The position numbers and the translations under genes are program-made. This document shows, piece after piece, positions 48,309 through 58,039 of a DNA stretch of 64,000 nucleotides. The stretch is taken from the NCBI RefSeq assembly GCF_002374835.1, contig NZ_NWVD01000002.1, positions 434,001 to 498,000 of the forward strand. Direction: 5' to 3'. How positions within the stretch are numbered: position 1 is the stretch's first letter; the number at the start of each line of letters is the position of its first letter. This DNA is from Sphingomonas ginsenosidimutans. GTDB lineage: Bacteria; Pseudomonadota; Alphaproteobacteria; Sphingomonadales; Sphingomonadaceae. The notes beneath the pieces were generated by a model. It saw only the letters and a list, made by a program, of their open reading frames with translations, was not told the DNA's origin and ran no database searches.

Positions 48309-50321
48309 ATGGACACGCTTTCGATCACGCTGCCCGATGGTTCGGTTCGGAACGTCGTGCCTGGCACCACGCCCGCGGATATCGCGGCGTCGATCGGCCC
48401 CGGTCTCGCCAAGGCGGCGATCGCGGCGCGAGTGGACGGCGAATTGCGCGACATCACGCGCCCGCTGGAACGCGACGCCCGCCTAGCGCTGGTGACGCAG
48501 AAGGACGAGGCGGACGCGCTGGAACTGGCGCGTCACGATTTCGCGCACCTGCTGGCCGAAGCGGTGCAGAACCTGTTTCCCGGCACGCAGATCACCTTCG
48601 GCCCGGCGACCGACGACGGCTTCTACTACGATTTCGCGCCGCCCAAGGTGGATGGGAAGGACCGCCCGTTCACCGACGAGGATCTGCCCGCGATCGAGGC
48701 GGAGATGCGCCGCCTGATCGCCGCCGACAAGCCGCTGCGCCGCGAGGTGTGGACACGCGAACAGCTGATCGCGCGCTGGCGCGAACAGGGTGAGACGTTC
48801 AAGGCCGAATGGGCCGCCGAACTGCCAGAGGATGAGGAGCTGACCGTCTATTGGTCGGGCGGTGACTGGCTCGACATGTGCCGCGGCCCACACCTGGCCT
48901 CCACGGGCAAGCTCGATCCGCAGGCGTTCAAGCTGACGCGCGTGTCGGGCGCCTATTGGCGCGGCGACCAGAAGAACGCGATGCTCAGCCGCATCTACGG
49001 CACCGGCTGGCTCAACAAGAAGCAGCTCGACCAGCATCTGTTCCGGCTGGAGGAAGCCGCCAAGCGCGACCATCGCAAGATCGGCGCGGAGATGGACCTG
49101 TTCCACCTCCAGTCCGAGGCGCAGGGGTCGGTGTTCTGGCATCCCAACGGGTTCGTGCTGTGGCGTCAGCTGGAGGCGTATATGCGCCGCCGGCTCGACG
49201 CGGCCGATTATGCCGAGGTGAAGACGCCGCAGCTGATGGACGCGCGCCAGTGGGAACAGTCCGGCCACTGGGGCAAGTATCGCGAGAACATGTTCGTCGT
49301 CCCCGACGAAGTGCCCAATACCGAGGACGAGGGTGCCGTGCTGTCGGGCGATGCCGAGCTGATGGCATTGAAGCCGATGAACTGCCCCGCGCACGTCCTG
49401 ATCTTCAAGCAGGGCATCAAGAGCTATCGCGACCTGCCGATCCGCATGGCCGAATTCGGCTGCTGCCACCGCAACGAGGCGCATGGCGCGCTCCACGGCA
49501 TCATGCGCGTGCGCCAGTTCACGCAGGACGACGCGCATATCTTCGTGCGCGAGGACCAGCTGGTCGAGGAAGTGCGCAACTTCTGCGAGTTGCTCGATTC
49601 GGTGTACGCCGATCTGGGCTTCACCGATTATGCGGTGAAGCTGGCGCTGCGCCCCGAAAAGCGCTTCGGCTCCGACGAGATGTGGGATCAGGCGGAGGCG
49701 GAGCTGCGCGAGGCAGTGATGTCCTCGCGCCTGTCCAACGCGATTAAGGAGAAGTTCGAGGAACTGCCCGGCGAAGGCGCCTTCTACGCGCCGAAACTGG
49801 AATTCCACCTGACCGACGCGATCGGGCGGACGTGGCAGGTCGGCACGATCCAGTCCGACCGCGTCCTGCCCGAGCGGCTCGACGCCAGCTATGTCGCGGA
49901 GGACGGCCAGCGCCATCGCCCGATCATGCTGCACCGCGCGATCCTGGGCACGTTCGAACGCTTCATCGGCATCCTGATCGAGCACCACGCCGGCCGCTTC
50001 CCGACGTGGCTGGCCCCCGTCCAGGCGGTGGTCGCGACGATCGTGTCGGACGCCGACGATTACGCGGTCCAGGTCGCGGCCGAGCTGAGGAAGGCCGGCA
50101 TCCGCGTCGAGACCGACCTGCGCAACGAGAAGATCAACTACAAGGTGCGCGAACATTCGCTGGCGAAGGTTCCGAACCTGCTGGTGGTCGGCAAACGCGA
50201 GGCGGACGAGGGCACCGTCGCGCTGCGCCGGCTGGGCAGCCAGGGGCAGGAGATGCTGACGCTGGGCGCCACGATCGAGATGCTGCGCTTCGAAGGAACG
50301 GCACCCGATCTTAAGCGATAA
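48309..50321 (+). CDS. thrS: Threonyl-tRNA synthetase
   Basis: Class II synthetase charging tRNA(Thr). The 670-residue protein contains an N-terminal TGS-like domain (about 1-60), the editing domain with [12 protein letters not shown] and the DMCRGPH motif (about 70-240), the catalytic core with [22 protein letters not shown] and [12 protein letters not shown], and the C-terminal anticodon domain. ATG 48309 begins [19 protein letters not shown]. Expression is probably controlled by the leader peptide and attenuator upstream. Confidence 0.98.
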   Translation: MDTLSITLPDGSVRNVVPGTTPADIAASIGPGLAKAAIAARVDGELRDITRPLERDARLALVTQKDEADALELARHDFAHLLAEAVQNLFPGTQITFGPATDDGFYYDFAPPKVDGKDRPFTDEDLPAIEAEMRRLIAADKPLRREVWTREQLIARWREQGETFKAEWAAELPEDEELTVYWSGGDWLDMCRGPHLASTGKLDPQAFKLTRVSGAYWRGDQKNAMLSRIYGTGWLNKKQLDQHLFRLEEAAKRDHRKIGAEMDLFHLQSEAQGSVFWHPNGFVLWRQLEAYMRRRLDAADYAEVKTPQLMDARQWEQSGHWGKYRENMFVVPDEVPNTEDEGAVLSGDAELMALKPMNCPAHVLIFKQGIKSYRDLPIRMAEFGCCHRNEAHGALHGIMRVRQFTQDDAHIFVREDQLVEEVRNFCELLDSVYADLGFTDYAVKLALRPEKRFGSDEMWDQAEAELREAVMSSRLSNAIKEKFEELPGEGAFYAPKLEFHLTDAIGRTWQVGTIQSDRVLPERLDASYVAEDGQRHRPIMLHRAILGTFERFIGILIEHHAGRFPTWLAPVQAVVATIVSDADDYAVQVAAELRKAGIRVETDLRNEKINYKVREHSLAKVPNLLVVGKREADEGTVALRRLGSQGQEMLTLGATIEMLRFEGTAPDLKR

Positions 50322-50390
50322 CGACTATCTTCAAAACGGACGCAAGATCGCTTATATAGAAACGTTAGTACCATATCAGGAGAAGTACCA

Positions 50391-50936
50391 ATCCGTCCTC
50401 CCATGATGCGCCGCCCGATGCAGGCGCCGCCGATGAATGGCCCGCGGTTCAATGAGTGGATCCAGAGCCCCAAGGTCCGCGTGATCGATCACGAGGGCGA
50501 GAACCTGGGCGTGATGTACACGCGCGAGGCGATGGAGCAGGCGCGCGAGGTCGGCTTGGATCTGGTGGAGGTGTCGCCCAACGCCGATCCGCCCGTCGCC
50601 AAGTTCCTGGACGTCGGCAAGTTCAAGTACGAGGCGCAGAAGAAGGCCAACCTCGCCCGCAAGTCGCAGAAGACGCAGGAGATCAAGGAGATCAAGATGC
50701 GTCCGAACATCGACGACCACGATTACGACACCAAGATGAAGAAGGTCGTCGAGTTCATCGAGGAGGGCGACAAGGTGAAGGTCACCATGCGCTTCCGCGG
50801 CCGCGAGCTGAGCCACGGTCAGCTTGGCATGAACGTGCTTCAGCGCGTCGCCGAACAGGTGCAGGACGTCGCCAAGGTCGAAGCCTATCCGCGTATGGAA
50901 GGCCGCCAGATGCTGATGGTGCTCGCCCCCAAATAA
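50391..50936 (+). CDS. infC: Translation initiation factor IF-3
   Basis: Binds the 30S subunit and checks the initiation codon. The 181-residue reading has the N-domain ([20 protein letters not shown]), the lysine-rich linker and the C-domain ([33 protein letters not shown]). The start is set at ATC 50391: an AGGAGA ribosome site (50378-50383) lies 7 nt upstream, whereas the first ATG (50403) is 19 nt away. Rare AUU/AUC-type starts are known for infC and support autoregulation. ATG 50403 remains possible. Confidence 0.92.
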   Translation: MRPPMMRRPMQAPPMNGPRFNEWIQSPKVRVIDHEGENLGVMYTREAMEQAREVGLDLVEVSPNADPPVAKFLDVGKFKYEAQKKANLARKSQKTQEIKEIKMRPNIDDHDYDTKMKKVVEFIEEGDKVKVTMRFRGRELSHGQLGMNVLQRVAEQVQDVAKVEAYPRMEGRQMLMVLAPK

Positions 50937-50949
50937 GCGCCGTCGGGTC

Positions 50950-50974
50950 GCGTGGCCCGGCGCGCGGGCCACGC
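50950..50974 (+). terminator. Hairpin downstream of infC
   Basis: A perfect 9-bp stem GCGTGGCCC (50950-50958) with GGGCCACGC (50966-50974) and a 7-nt loop begins 13 nt after the infC stop. No T-run follows, so intrinsic termination is plausible but unproven. Confidence 0.45.
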
Positions 50975-50990
50975 CGCCACGACCTATCGG

Positions 50991-51016
50991 TGTTCCGGCG
51001 AAGGCCGGAACCCAGG
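50991..51016. repeat. REP-like palindromic repeat, copy C2
   Basis: The segment gttccggcgaaggccggaac (then ccagg) is nearly identical to a relative at 4733-4758 and to a common sphingomonad intergenic repeat. A second palindromic piece (ccgaccttcgccggagcccgg) follows at about 51048-51068. Confidence 0.55.
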
Positions 51017-51102
51017 ATAGGGAGCGCGGCGTCCGCCCCGCGACGCTCCGACCTTCGCCGGAGCCCGGCCGGCCCGGACTGGCCGCACCCCGCCGCTACC
51101 CG

Positions 51103-53007
51103 CTATTCCTCGCGCTCCAGCAGCCACGCGACGATCCGCTCCGCCGCCGCTTCGGCATCCTCCGCCGCGGTGTCGATGCGGATCTCCGGTGCCTCGGGCG
51201 CCTCGTACGGGCTGTCGATCCCGGTAAAGTTCTTGAGCGCCCCCGATCGCGCCTTGGCATACAGCCCCTTGACGTCGCGCGCCTCCGCCGCCGCTAGCGC
51301 GGTGTCAACATGCACCTCGACGAACTCGCCGGGGGCGAGCATCTGGCGGACCATGTCGCGCTCGGCACGGAACGGCGAGATGAACGCGGTCAGCACGATC
51401 AGCCCTGCGTCGGTCATCAACCGCGCGACCTCCCCGATGCGGCGGATGTTCTCCACCCGGTCGGCATCGGTGAAGCCCAGGTCGCGGTTGAGGCCATGGC
51501 GCACATTGTCGCCGTCCAGCAGGAAGGTGTGCCGGTTCATCCGCACCAGCCTCTTGTCGACCAGATTGGCGATCGTCGACTTGCCCGCCCCCGACAGGCC
51601 GGTGAACCACAGCACCGCCGGCTTTTGGTTCTTCAGGTCGGCGCGCTTCTCTCGTGTTACGTCCAGATGCTGGCGGTGGACGTTCTGCGCGCGGCGCAGC
51701 GAAAAGCGGATCATCCCCGCCGCGACCGTCGCATTGGTCGCCTTGTCGATCAGGATGAACCCGCCCAGCTCGCGGCTCTGCTCATACGGCGCGAAGACGA
51801 TCGGCTTGTCGAGCGCCAGCGTCACCACGCCGATCGCGTTCAGCTCTAGCGTGCGCGCCGCCGTCTCCTCCAGCGTGTTGACGTTGACCTGATACTTGGG
51901 CGTGCGCAGCGTCGCCGACGCGCTCTGCGTCCCCAGTTGCAGCGCATAGGAACGGCCGGGCAGCATCGGCTCGTCCGCCATCCACACCAGTGTCGCCTCG
52001 AACTGGTCGGCCACCTCGGGCGGGTCGCCGGCGGCGGCGATCATGTCGCCGCGCGAGCAATCGACCTCGTCCGCCAGCGTCAGCGTCACCGACTGCCCCG
52101 CCTGCGCCTGCTCCAGATCACCGCCCAGCGCAACGATCCGCGCGACGCTGGTGGTGCGCCCCGACGGCACGATCCGCACCGCATCGCCCGGCTTCACCGT
52201 GCCGCTGGCGATCGTCCCGGCAAAGCCGCGGAAGTCGAGATCGGGACGGTTGACCCATTGCACCGGCAGGCGGAAGGCCCCCCGCGCCTCGCGGTCGGCA
52301 TCGACCGGCACGGTTTCCAGATGCTCGATCAGCGTCGGTCCGGTGTACCACGGCATCGCATCGCCGCGCGCCGCGATATTGTCGCCGCCCAGCCCCGACA
52401 CCGGGATCGCGGCGAAATCGGTGATCCCGATCTCGCTGGCGAAGGCGCGATAGGCCAGGCGGATGCGGTCGAACGTCCCCTTGTCGTAGCCGACCAGGTC
52501 CATCTTGTTCACCGCCAGCACGATGTTGCGGATGCCGATCAGGTGGGCGAGATACGAATGGCGCCGTGTCTGCGTCAGCACGCCCTTGCGCGCATCGACC
52601 AGGATCACCGCCAGATCGGCGGTCGACGCGCCGGTCACCATGTTGCGGGTATATTGTTCGTGGCCGGGCGTGTCGGCGACGATGAACTTGCGCTTTTCGG
52701 TCGCGAAGAAGCGATAGGCGACGTCGATCGTGATCCCCTGCTCGCGCTCCGCCGCCAGCCCGTCGACCAGCAACGCGAAGTCGATGTTCTGCCCCTGCGT
52801 GCCGACGCGCCGGCTGTCGGCCTCGAGCGCCGACAGCTGATCCTCGAAGATCTGCTTCGAATCATACAGCAGCCGCCCGATCAGCGTCGACTTGCCGTCG
52901 TCCACGCTGCCGCAGGTGATGAAACGCAGCAGCGATTTCGATTCATGCTGCGCGAGATAGGCGGCGATATCCTCGCGGATCAGCGCGTCGGGCTGGTAGG
53001 CGGTCAT
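51103..53007 (-). CDS. cysN: Bifunctional sulfate adenylyltransferase subunit 1 / APS kinase (CysNC)
   Basis: Activates sulfate to APS (with CysD) and then to PAPS. The 634-residue protein has an N-terminal EF-Tu-like GTPase domain (about 1-440) with [30 protein letters not shown] and NKMDLVG, and a C-terminal APS kinase domain (about 455-630) with a P-loop [14 protein letters not shown]. The kinase and GTPase fusion is common. It follows cysD after a 240-nt gap with a large inverted repeat. Confidence 0.96.
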   Translation of the reverse strand: MTAYQPDALIREDIAAYLAQHESKSLLRFITCGSVDDGKSTLIGRLLYDSKQIFEDQLSALEADSRRVGTQGQNIDFALLVDGLAAEREQGITIDVAYRFFATEKRKFIVADTPGHEQYTRNMVTGASTADLAVILVDARKGVLTQTRRHSYLAHLIGIRNIVLAVNKMDLVGYDKGTFDRIRLAYRAFASEIGITDFAAIPVSGLGGDNIAARGDAMPWYTGPTLIEHLETVPVDADREARGAFRLPVQWVNRPDLDFRGFAGTIASGTVKPGDAVRIVPSGRTTSVARIVALGGDLEQAQAGQSVTLTLADEVDCSRGDMIAAAGDPPEVADQFEATLVWMADEPMLPGRSYALQLGTQSASATLRTPKYQVNVNTLEETAARTLELNAIGVVTLALDKPIVFAPYEQSRELGGFILIDKATNATVAAGMIRFSLRRAQNVHRQHLDVTREKRADLKNQKPAVLWFTGLSGAGKSTIANLVDKRLVRMNRHTFLLDGDNVRHGLNRDLGFTDADRVENIRRIGEVARLMTDAGLIVLTAFISPFRAERDMVRQMLAPGEFVEVHVDTALAAAEARDVKGLYAKARSGALKNFTGIDSPYEAPEAPEIRIDTAAEDAEAAAERIVAWLLEREE

Positions 53008-53060
53008 GCGAAACTCCGCAGGCGGCGGCGATACTCCCCCCTCCCCATTTGGGAGGGGTT

Positions 53061-53136
53061 GGGGGAGGGGCGCGTCCGGATGGTACGGGGACGGCGCGCG
53101 GGGGTCAGCCGTGATTCCCGGACGCGCCCCTCCCCC
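53061..53136. repeat. 19-bp inverted repeat between cysD and cysN
   Basis: GGGGGAGGGGCGCGTCCGG (53061-53079) is the exact reverse complement of 53118-53136, with 38 nt between the arms. Smaller stems (ctccccatttgggagggg at 53041-53058; cctccccggcggggagggg at 53141-53159) flank it. The layout resembles a MITE-like or REP-type element within a cys operon; a regulatory hairpin is the alternative. Confidence 0.65.
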
Positions 53137-53198
53137 GGCCCCTCCCCGGCGGGGAGGGGGGCGGGAGCGCGGCGAGGCAGGCGCCCGCCTGCGGCCCG

Positions 53199-53228
53199 AG
53201 ACCCCAGCCTTCGCCGGGGCGACGTGAC
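53199..53228. repeat. REP-like palindrome in cysD-cysN gap
   Basis: The segment accccagccttcgccggggc (continuing gacgtgacgg) is related to other units at 15978-16007 and 33967-33990. It lies just beyond the cysD stop codon. Confidence 0.5.
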
Positions 53229-53247
53229 GGTTGCTGCACGCACCACC

Positions 53248-54144
53248 TCAAAAATATCCCTGCTGCTTCTTCTGCTCCATGCTGGCGCCGGCATCCTTGT
53301 CGATCGCCCGCCCCTGCCGCTCGCTGGTGGTGGTCAGCAGCATCTCGCGGATCACGTCGTTCAGCGTCGCCGCCTCGCTCTCCACCGCGCCGGTCAGCGG
53401 GTAGCAGCCGAGGGTGCGGAACCGGATCGAGCGGTCGACCGGCACCTCGCCGGGGGCGATCGGGAAGCGGTCGTCGTCGACCATCAGGATCAGCCCGTCG
53501 CGCTCGACGGTGGGGCGCTTCGCCGCGAAATACAGCGGGACGATCTCGATCCCCTCTCGCGCGATATATTGCCAGACGTCCAGCTCGGTCCAGTTGCTGA
53601 TCGGGAAGACGCGCATGCTCTCCCCCTTGGCGTGGCGCGCATTGTACAGATGCCACAATTCGGGCCGCTGCGCCTTGGGGTCCCAGCGGTGCGTCGCGGT
53701 GCGGAACGAGAAGACGCGCTCCTTCGCGCGGCTCTTCTCCTCGTCACGGCGCGCGCCGCCGAACGCGGCGTCGAAGCCATGCAGGTCGAGTGCCTGCTTC
53801 AGCCCCTCGGTCTTCCACATGTCGGTGTGGAGCGCGCCGTGGTCGAACGGGTTGATCCCCTGCGCCAGCGCATCGGGGTTGCGATGGACCAGCAATTCCA
53901 TCCCGGCATCGCGCGCCGCCTTGTCGCGCAGCGCGTACATCGCGCGGAATTTCCACGTCGTATCGACATGCAGCAGCGGGAACGGCGGCGGCGCGGGGTA
54001 GAACGCCTTGCGCGCCAGATGCAGCATCACCGCCGAATCCTTGCCCACCGAATACAGCATCACCGGCTTGTCGGCGACGGCGGCGACTTCGCGGATGATG
54101 TGGATGCTTTCGGCTTCCAGCCGGTCGAGGTGCGTCAGCGTCAT
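53248..54144 (-). CDS. cysD: Sulfate adenylyltransferase subunit 2
   Basis: Forms APS from ATP and sulfate with CysN. The 298-residue protein has the PP-loop motif [32 protein letters not shown], and [20 protein letters not shown], all hallmarks of CysD, and ends [11 protein letters not shown]. The ATG overlaps the cysQ stop (ATGA at 54141-54144), so cysQ-cysD are coupled; cysN follows after 240 nt. Confidence 0.96.
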   Translation of the reverse strand: MTLTHLDRLEAESIHIIREVAAVADKPVMLYSVGKDSAVMLHLARKAFYPAPPPFPLLHVDTTWKFRAMYALRDKAARDAGMELLVHRNPDALAQGINPFDHGALHTDMWKTEGLKQALDLHGFDAAFGGARRDEEKSRAKERVFSFRTATHRWDPKAQRPELWHLYNARHAKGESMRVFPISNWTELDVWQYIAREGIEIVPLYFAAKRPTVERDGLILMVDDDRFPIAPGEVPVDRSIRFRTLGCYPLTGAVESEAATLNDVIREMLLTTTSERQGRAIDKDAGASMEQKKQQGYF

Positions 54145-54956
54145 GTCAGGTACGGCCTGAGCGGGGCAGGTTCGTAGCCGCCGGTGGCGACGAAGCCGGT
54201 GTTGCGATACCCCGGCTTGCCATAGACGAACGGCGCGCCGTCGGGGTCGAGCGTTCGCCCGCCCGCCGCGCGCAGCACCGCATCGCCCGCCGCAGTGTCC
54301 CATTCCATCGTCGGGCCGGTGCGCGGATAGACGTCGGCCTCGCCGCTCGCCACCAGCACGAATTTCAGGCTGGAGCCGACCGACACGCGCGTCGCGATCC
54401 CGCCGGCGTCCAGCCAGCCGTCGAGGCCCGGCATCGCATGGCTTTTCGATGCGACCGCACACGGCGCCTCGCCGCACGCGCGCACATGGATCGACTGCTC
54501 GTCATGGCGCGGCTCGTTGGGCTTGCGCACCGCCATCCACGCGCCGCGCGTCACGTCGCCCCAATAGATCGCGTCGCGGGCCGGGGCATAGACGACGCCC
54601 ATCGTCGGCGCGCCGCCCTCGACCAGCGCGATGTTGACGGTGAAATCGTCGCCGCGGCCGACGAATTCCTTCGTCCCGTCGAGCGGATCGACCAGCAGGA
54701 ACGCGCCGGTCACGTCGGGGACACGCCCCGCCGCGGCTTCCTCCTCCGCCACTACCGGGATCGCCGGGGTCAGCGTGGCGAGACCGGCGAGGATCACCGC
54801 CTCCGCCTCGCGGTCGGCGATGGTGACGGGGCTTTCGTCGGCCTTGTGCATCACGGCGCACCCCGCGACGAAATGGCCCCACACCACATCGCCGCCCGCC
54901 TCGGCGAGCGCGACAAGCGTGGCGAGCAACGCGGTCCGGTCGGTCGTATCGGTCAT
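54141..54956 (-). CDS. cysQ: 3'(2'),5'-bisphosphate nucleotidase CysQ
   Basis: Removes inhibitory PAP formed during sulfate reduction. The 271-residue inositol-monophosphatase-fold protein has the metal-site motifs [22 protein letters not shown] and [17 protein letters not shown], with TGPTMEW. It starts [11 protein letters not shown] at 54956 and is the first gene of the cysQ-cysD-cysN unit. A long upstream extension in frame is Arg-rich and not coding-like. Confidence 0.94.
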   Translation of the reverse strand: MTDTTDRTALLATLVALAEAGGDVVWGHFVAGCAVMHKADESPVTIADREAEAVILAGLATLTPAIPVVAEEEAAAGRVPDVTGAFLLVDPLDGTKEFVGRGDDFTVNIALVEGGAPTMGVVYAPARDAIYWGDVTRGAWMAVRKPNEPRHDEQSIHVRACGEAPCAVASKSHAMPGLDGWLDAGGIATRVSVGSSLKFVLVASGEADVYPRTGPTMEWDTAAGDAVLRAAGGRTLDPDGAPFVYGKPGYRNTGFVATGGYEPAPLRPYLT

Positions 54957-55112
54957 CGCCGGCCTATGTGGCGGCTGTGCGACCGGGTCGCCAGCAACTT
55001 GTGCGTGTGACGGGGCAAGCTGCGGTTGATGCGCCGTGCGCTTTTTTGACGCCTTCCGGCGCGCGCTGCGGCTCGCTACAGCATCACGGGTGAGCCACCC
55101 GTCCTTTCCGTC

Positions 55113-57041
55113 ATGACCGCCGAAACCGGGCTTGCCGCCCTGTGGCTCGCCGCCGCGCTGGCGGCGTTGCAGGTATTGCTCGCGACGCTGACACTGCGGC
55201 GCGGCGTCGCCGGCGGCGCGGGCGCGGTGCGCGCGGTGGCGATCGTGCAGGGCGCGCTGGCAGCGGCGGCGATGGCGGCGCTGATCGCAGTGTTCCTGGC
55301 ATCCGACATGTCGGTCGCGCTGGTCGCGGCGAACAGCCATTCGATGAAGCCGTGGCTGTACAAATTCGCCGGCGCGTGGGGCAACCACGAAGGGTCGATG
55401 CTGCTGTGGGTGACGATCCTGGGGCTGGCGGGCGCGGCGGTGGCGCGGTTCGAACACCGGCTGGCGGAGCGCACCTTGGTGGCGACGCTGGCGGCGCAGG
55501 CGGCGATCGCGCTGGGCTTCTATGCCTTCCTGCTGTTCGCCTCCAACCCGTTCGCGCGGTTGCAGCCGGCGCCCGCCGACGGTGCGGGGCTGAACCCGCT
55601 GTTGCAGGACCCCGGCCTCGCCTTCCACCCGCCGACGCTCTACGCCGGCTATGTCGGGCTGTCGGTCGCCTTCTCCTTCGCCGTCGGCGCGCTGGTGACG
55701 CGCGACGTGGGCCCTTCATTCGCGCGCGCGATGCGGCCGTGGGTGCTGGGCGCGTGGGTGTTCCTGACGCTGGGGATCACCGCGGGCAGCTACTGGGCCT
55801 ATTACGAACTCGGCTGGGGCGGCTGGTGGTTCTGGGATCCGGTGGAGAACGCCAGCCTGATGCCGTGGCTGGCGGCGACCGCGCTGCTCCATTCGGTGAC
55901 GGTGCTGGCGACGCGCGACGGCTTGCGCGCCTGGACGGTGATGCTGGCGGTGGTCGCCTTTTCGATGAGCATGATCGGGACGTTCCTGGTGCGATCGGGC
56001 ATCCTCACCAGCGTCCATGCCTTCGCGGTCGATCCGACACGCGGCACGTTCATCCTTGCCCTGCTGGTCCTCTACATCGGCGGCGCGCTGGCGCTGTTCG
56101 GCGCGCGGGTGGGGACGGTGCGGCAGGGCAAGTTGTTCGAACCGTTCAGCCGCGAAGGGTCGCTGGTCGCCAACAACCTGCTGCTGACGGTGATCCTGGG
56201 GATCGTGCTGATCGGCACCTTCTACCCGATCGTCGCGGGCGCGTTCGGGACGCAATTGTCGGTCGGGCCGCCGTTCTTCGACAAGGCGACCGGGCCGATC
56301 GCGCTGATCCTGGTGGCGATGATGACCGCCGGGCCGCTGATGCGCTGGCGCCGCGACGACGCGGGCGAGGTGCTGGGCCGGCTGTTCGCGCCGATCGCCG
56401 CGGCGCTGTTCGCCGGGGCGGGTGCGTTCGTGCTGGGCGGGCCGATCGGCGTCCTGCCGCTGGCGGGCATCGCACTGGCGGCCGGGCTGGCGGTGGCGAG
56501 CGTCGCGCCGCTGGCCAGGCGCAACCTGGCCCGCGCGCCGCTGCATCTGTGGGGCATGGTGATCGCGCATCTGGGCGTCGCGGTCGCGCTGGCCGGCATG
56601 GCGGCCAGCACCGCCTGGACGCAGGAGGCATTGCTGGCGGTCGGTGTCGGCGATCCGGCGCGCGTCGCGGGCTTCACCGTCCGGCTGGAGGGCGTGCGCC
56701 CGGTGGTGGGGCAGAACTGGACCGCGCTGGAAGGGCGGCTGTCGGTGACGCGCGGCGATGCCGCGCCCTATGTGCTGCGCCCGCAGGTCCGCTATTTCAC
56801 CCAGCCGGTCACCACCACCAACGAAAGCGCGATCGCGACGCATGTCGACGGGCAATTCTATGCCGTGCTCGGCGCGCTGGGCGATGACGGGCGCTGGCAG
56901 CTGCGATTGTGGTGGAAACCGTTCGTGACGCTGATCTGGGCGGGCGGCGCGCTGATCGCGATCGGCGGCGGGCTGTCGCTGGCAGGGCATCAATGGCGGC
57001 TGTTCCGGCAGGGCCGGCGCCGTGCGGAGGGGGACGCATGA
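55113..57041 (+). CDS. ccmF: Cytochrome c heme lyase subunit CcmF
   Basis: Membrane component that attaches heme to apocytochrome c. The 642-residue protein has about 15 hydrophobic segments, and the heme-handling WWD motif GWGGWWFWDPVENASLMPWL. SMLLWVTILGLAG and TFYPIVAGAFGTQLSVGPPF are further conserved parts. Followed with overlaps by ccmG and ccmH. The other ccm genes (ccmA-E) are not in the window. Confidence 0.95.
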   Translation: MTAETGLAALWLAAALAALQVLLATLTLRRGVAGGAGAVRAVAIVQGALAAAAMAALIAVFLASDMSVALVAANSHSMKPWLYKFAGAWGNHEGSMLLWVTILGLAGAAVARFEHRLAERTLVATLAAQAAIALGFYAFLLFASNPFARLQPAPADGAGLNPLLQDPGLAFHPPTLYAGYVGLSVAFSFAVGALVTRDVGPSFARAMRPWVLGAWVFLTLGITAGSYWAYYELGWGGWWFWDPVENASLMPWLAATALLHSVTVLATRDGLRAWTVMLAVVAFSMSMIGTFLVRSGILTSVHAFAVDPTRGTFILALLVLYIGGALALFGARVGTVRQGKLFEPFSREGSLVANNLLLTVILGIVLIGTFYPIVAGAFGTQLSVGPPFFDKATGPIALILVAMMTAGPLMRWRRDDAGEVLGRLFAPIAAALFAGAGAFVLGGPIGVLPLAGIALAAGLAVASVAPLARRNLARAPLHLWGMVIAHLGVAVALAGMAASTAWTQEALLAVGVGDPARVAGFTVRLEGVRPVVGQNWTALEGRLSVTRGDAAPYVLRPQVRYFTQPVTTTNESAIATHVDGQFYAVLGALGDDGRWQLRLWWKPFVTLIWAGGALIAIGGGLSLAGHQWRLFRQGRRRAEGDA

Positions 57042-57571
57042 CGAACCGGCGCTGGCTGTTGTGGCTGCCGCTGTGCGCGTTCGGCATGGTGGTGGCAGTG
57101 GTCGCCTGGGGGCTGTGGCGGCCCGCCGACCGCACCGTCCGTTCGGCGATGATCGGCAAGCCGCTGCCCGATTTCACGCTCGCCCCGATCGCGCCGGGCA
57201 AGCCGGGGCTGACCACCGCCGATTTCCGCCGCGGCCGGCCGCGCCTGCTCAACGTCTTCGCCAGCTGGTGCGTGCCGTGCATCGCGGAGGCGCCGCAGCT
57301 GATGACGCTGAAGGCCGCGGGCGTTCCGATCGACGCGATCGCGATCAAGGACACGCCGCAGGACATCGCCGATTTCCTTCGCCGCAACGGCGATCCCTAT
57401 GCCCGGATCGGCAGCGACGTGCACAGCCGCGTCCAGCTCGCGCTCGGCTCGTCGGGCGTGCCCGAGACGTTCGTCGTCGACGGGCGCGGGATCATCGTGG
57501 CGCAGCATGTCGGCGATATTCGCGCCGACGACGTACCCGGCATCCTGCGCGCGCTGGCGGACGCGAAATGA
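57038..57571 (+). CDS. ccmG: Thiol:disulfide interchange protein CcmG/DsbE
   Basis: A membrane-anchored thioredoxin that reduces apocytochrome c cysteines. The 177-residue protein has an N-terminal anchor (LLWLPLCAFGMVVAVVAWG), the GKPLPDFTLAPI strand, the active site ASWCVPCIAEAP (Cys-Val-Pro-Cys) and GVPETFVVDGRG with the cis-Pro loop. The ATG at 57038 overlaps the ccmF stop and has a GGAGGGGG site upstream. Its stop overlaps ccmH. Confidence 0.95.
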   Translation: MTNRRWLLWLPLCAFGMVVAVVAWGLWRPADRTVRSAMIGKPLPDFTLAPIAPGKPGLTTADFRRGRPRLLNVFASWCVPCIAEAPQLMTLKAAGVPIDAIAIKDTPQDIADFLRRNGDPYARIGSDVHSRVQLALGSSGVPETFVVDGRGIIVAQHVGDIRADDVPGILRALADAK

Positions 57572-57966
57572 TCCGCGCGGCCGCCCTCGCGTTTGCGCTC
57601 GTCGCCGCCACGCCCGCCGCGGCACAGACCGCCAACGCCGCGCTCGCTTATACCCAATTGCCCGACGCCGCGCAGGAACGCCGCGCGCGCGCGCTAATGG
57701 AAACGCTGCGCTGCATCGTCTGCCAGGGACAGTCGATCGCCGATTCGGACGCCGATATGGCGGGCGAGATGCGCGCCGTGGTGCGCCAGCGGATCGCCGC
57801 CGGGCAGACCCCGCGCCAGATCCGCGACTGGATGATCGCGCGCTACGGCCGCTACATCTCCTACGATCCGCCGCTCGACGCAGCGACGATCCCGCTCTGG
57901 ATCGCCCCGCTGCTCCTGCTCCTCGCCGGTATCTGGCTGGCGCGCGGATCGTTCCGCCGCCGCTGA
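57568..57966 (+). CDS. ccmH: Cytochrome c maturation protein CcmH
   Basis: Reduces apocytochrome disulfides in the periplasm. The 132-residue protein has a signal peptide (MIRAAALAFALVAATPAAAQ), the signature LRCIVCQGQSIADSDADMAG, YGRYISYDPP and a C-terminal membrane anchor (WIAPLLLLLAGIWLA). The ATG overlaps the ccmG stop (ATGA). No ccmI follows; a different gene begins 73 nt later. Confidence 0.95.
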   Translation: MIRAAALAFALVAATPAAAQTANAALAYTQLPDAAQERRARALMETLRCIVCQGQSIADSDADMAGEMRAVVRQRIAAGQTPRQIRDWMIARYGRYISYDPPLDAATIPLWIAPLLLLLAGIWLARGSFRRR

Positions 57967-58039
57967 TTTTCCGCTTGGCCGATCGGCACGCGCGGCATAA
58001 CATCGGTTCCAGAACAAAACTTATGCTGAGGAGAGTGGC

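Noticed and set aside
48483..50156. Minus-strand frame opposite thrS
   Set aside because: Antisense shadow; thrS is full length and conserved.
50403..50936. ATG 50403 as the infC start
   Set aside because: The ribosome site is 19 nt away; the ATC at 50391 has ideal spacing. Kept as an alternative in the feature.
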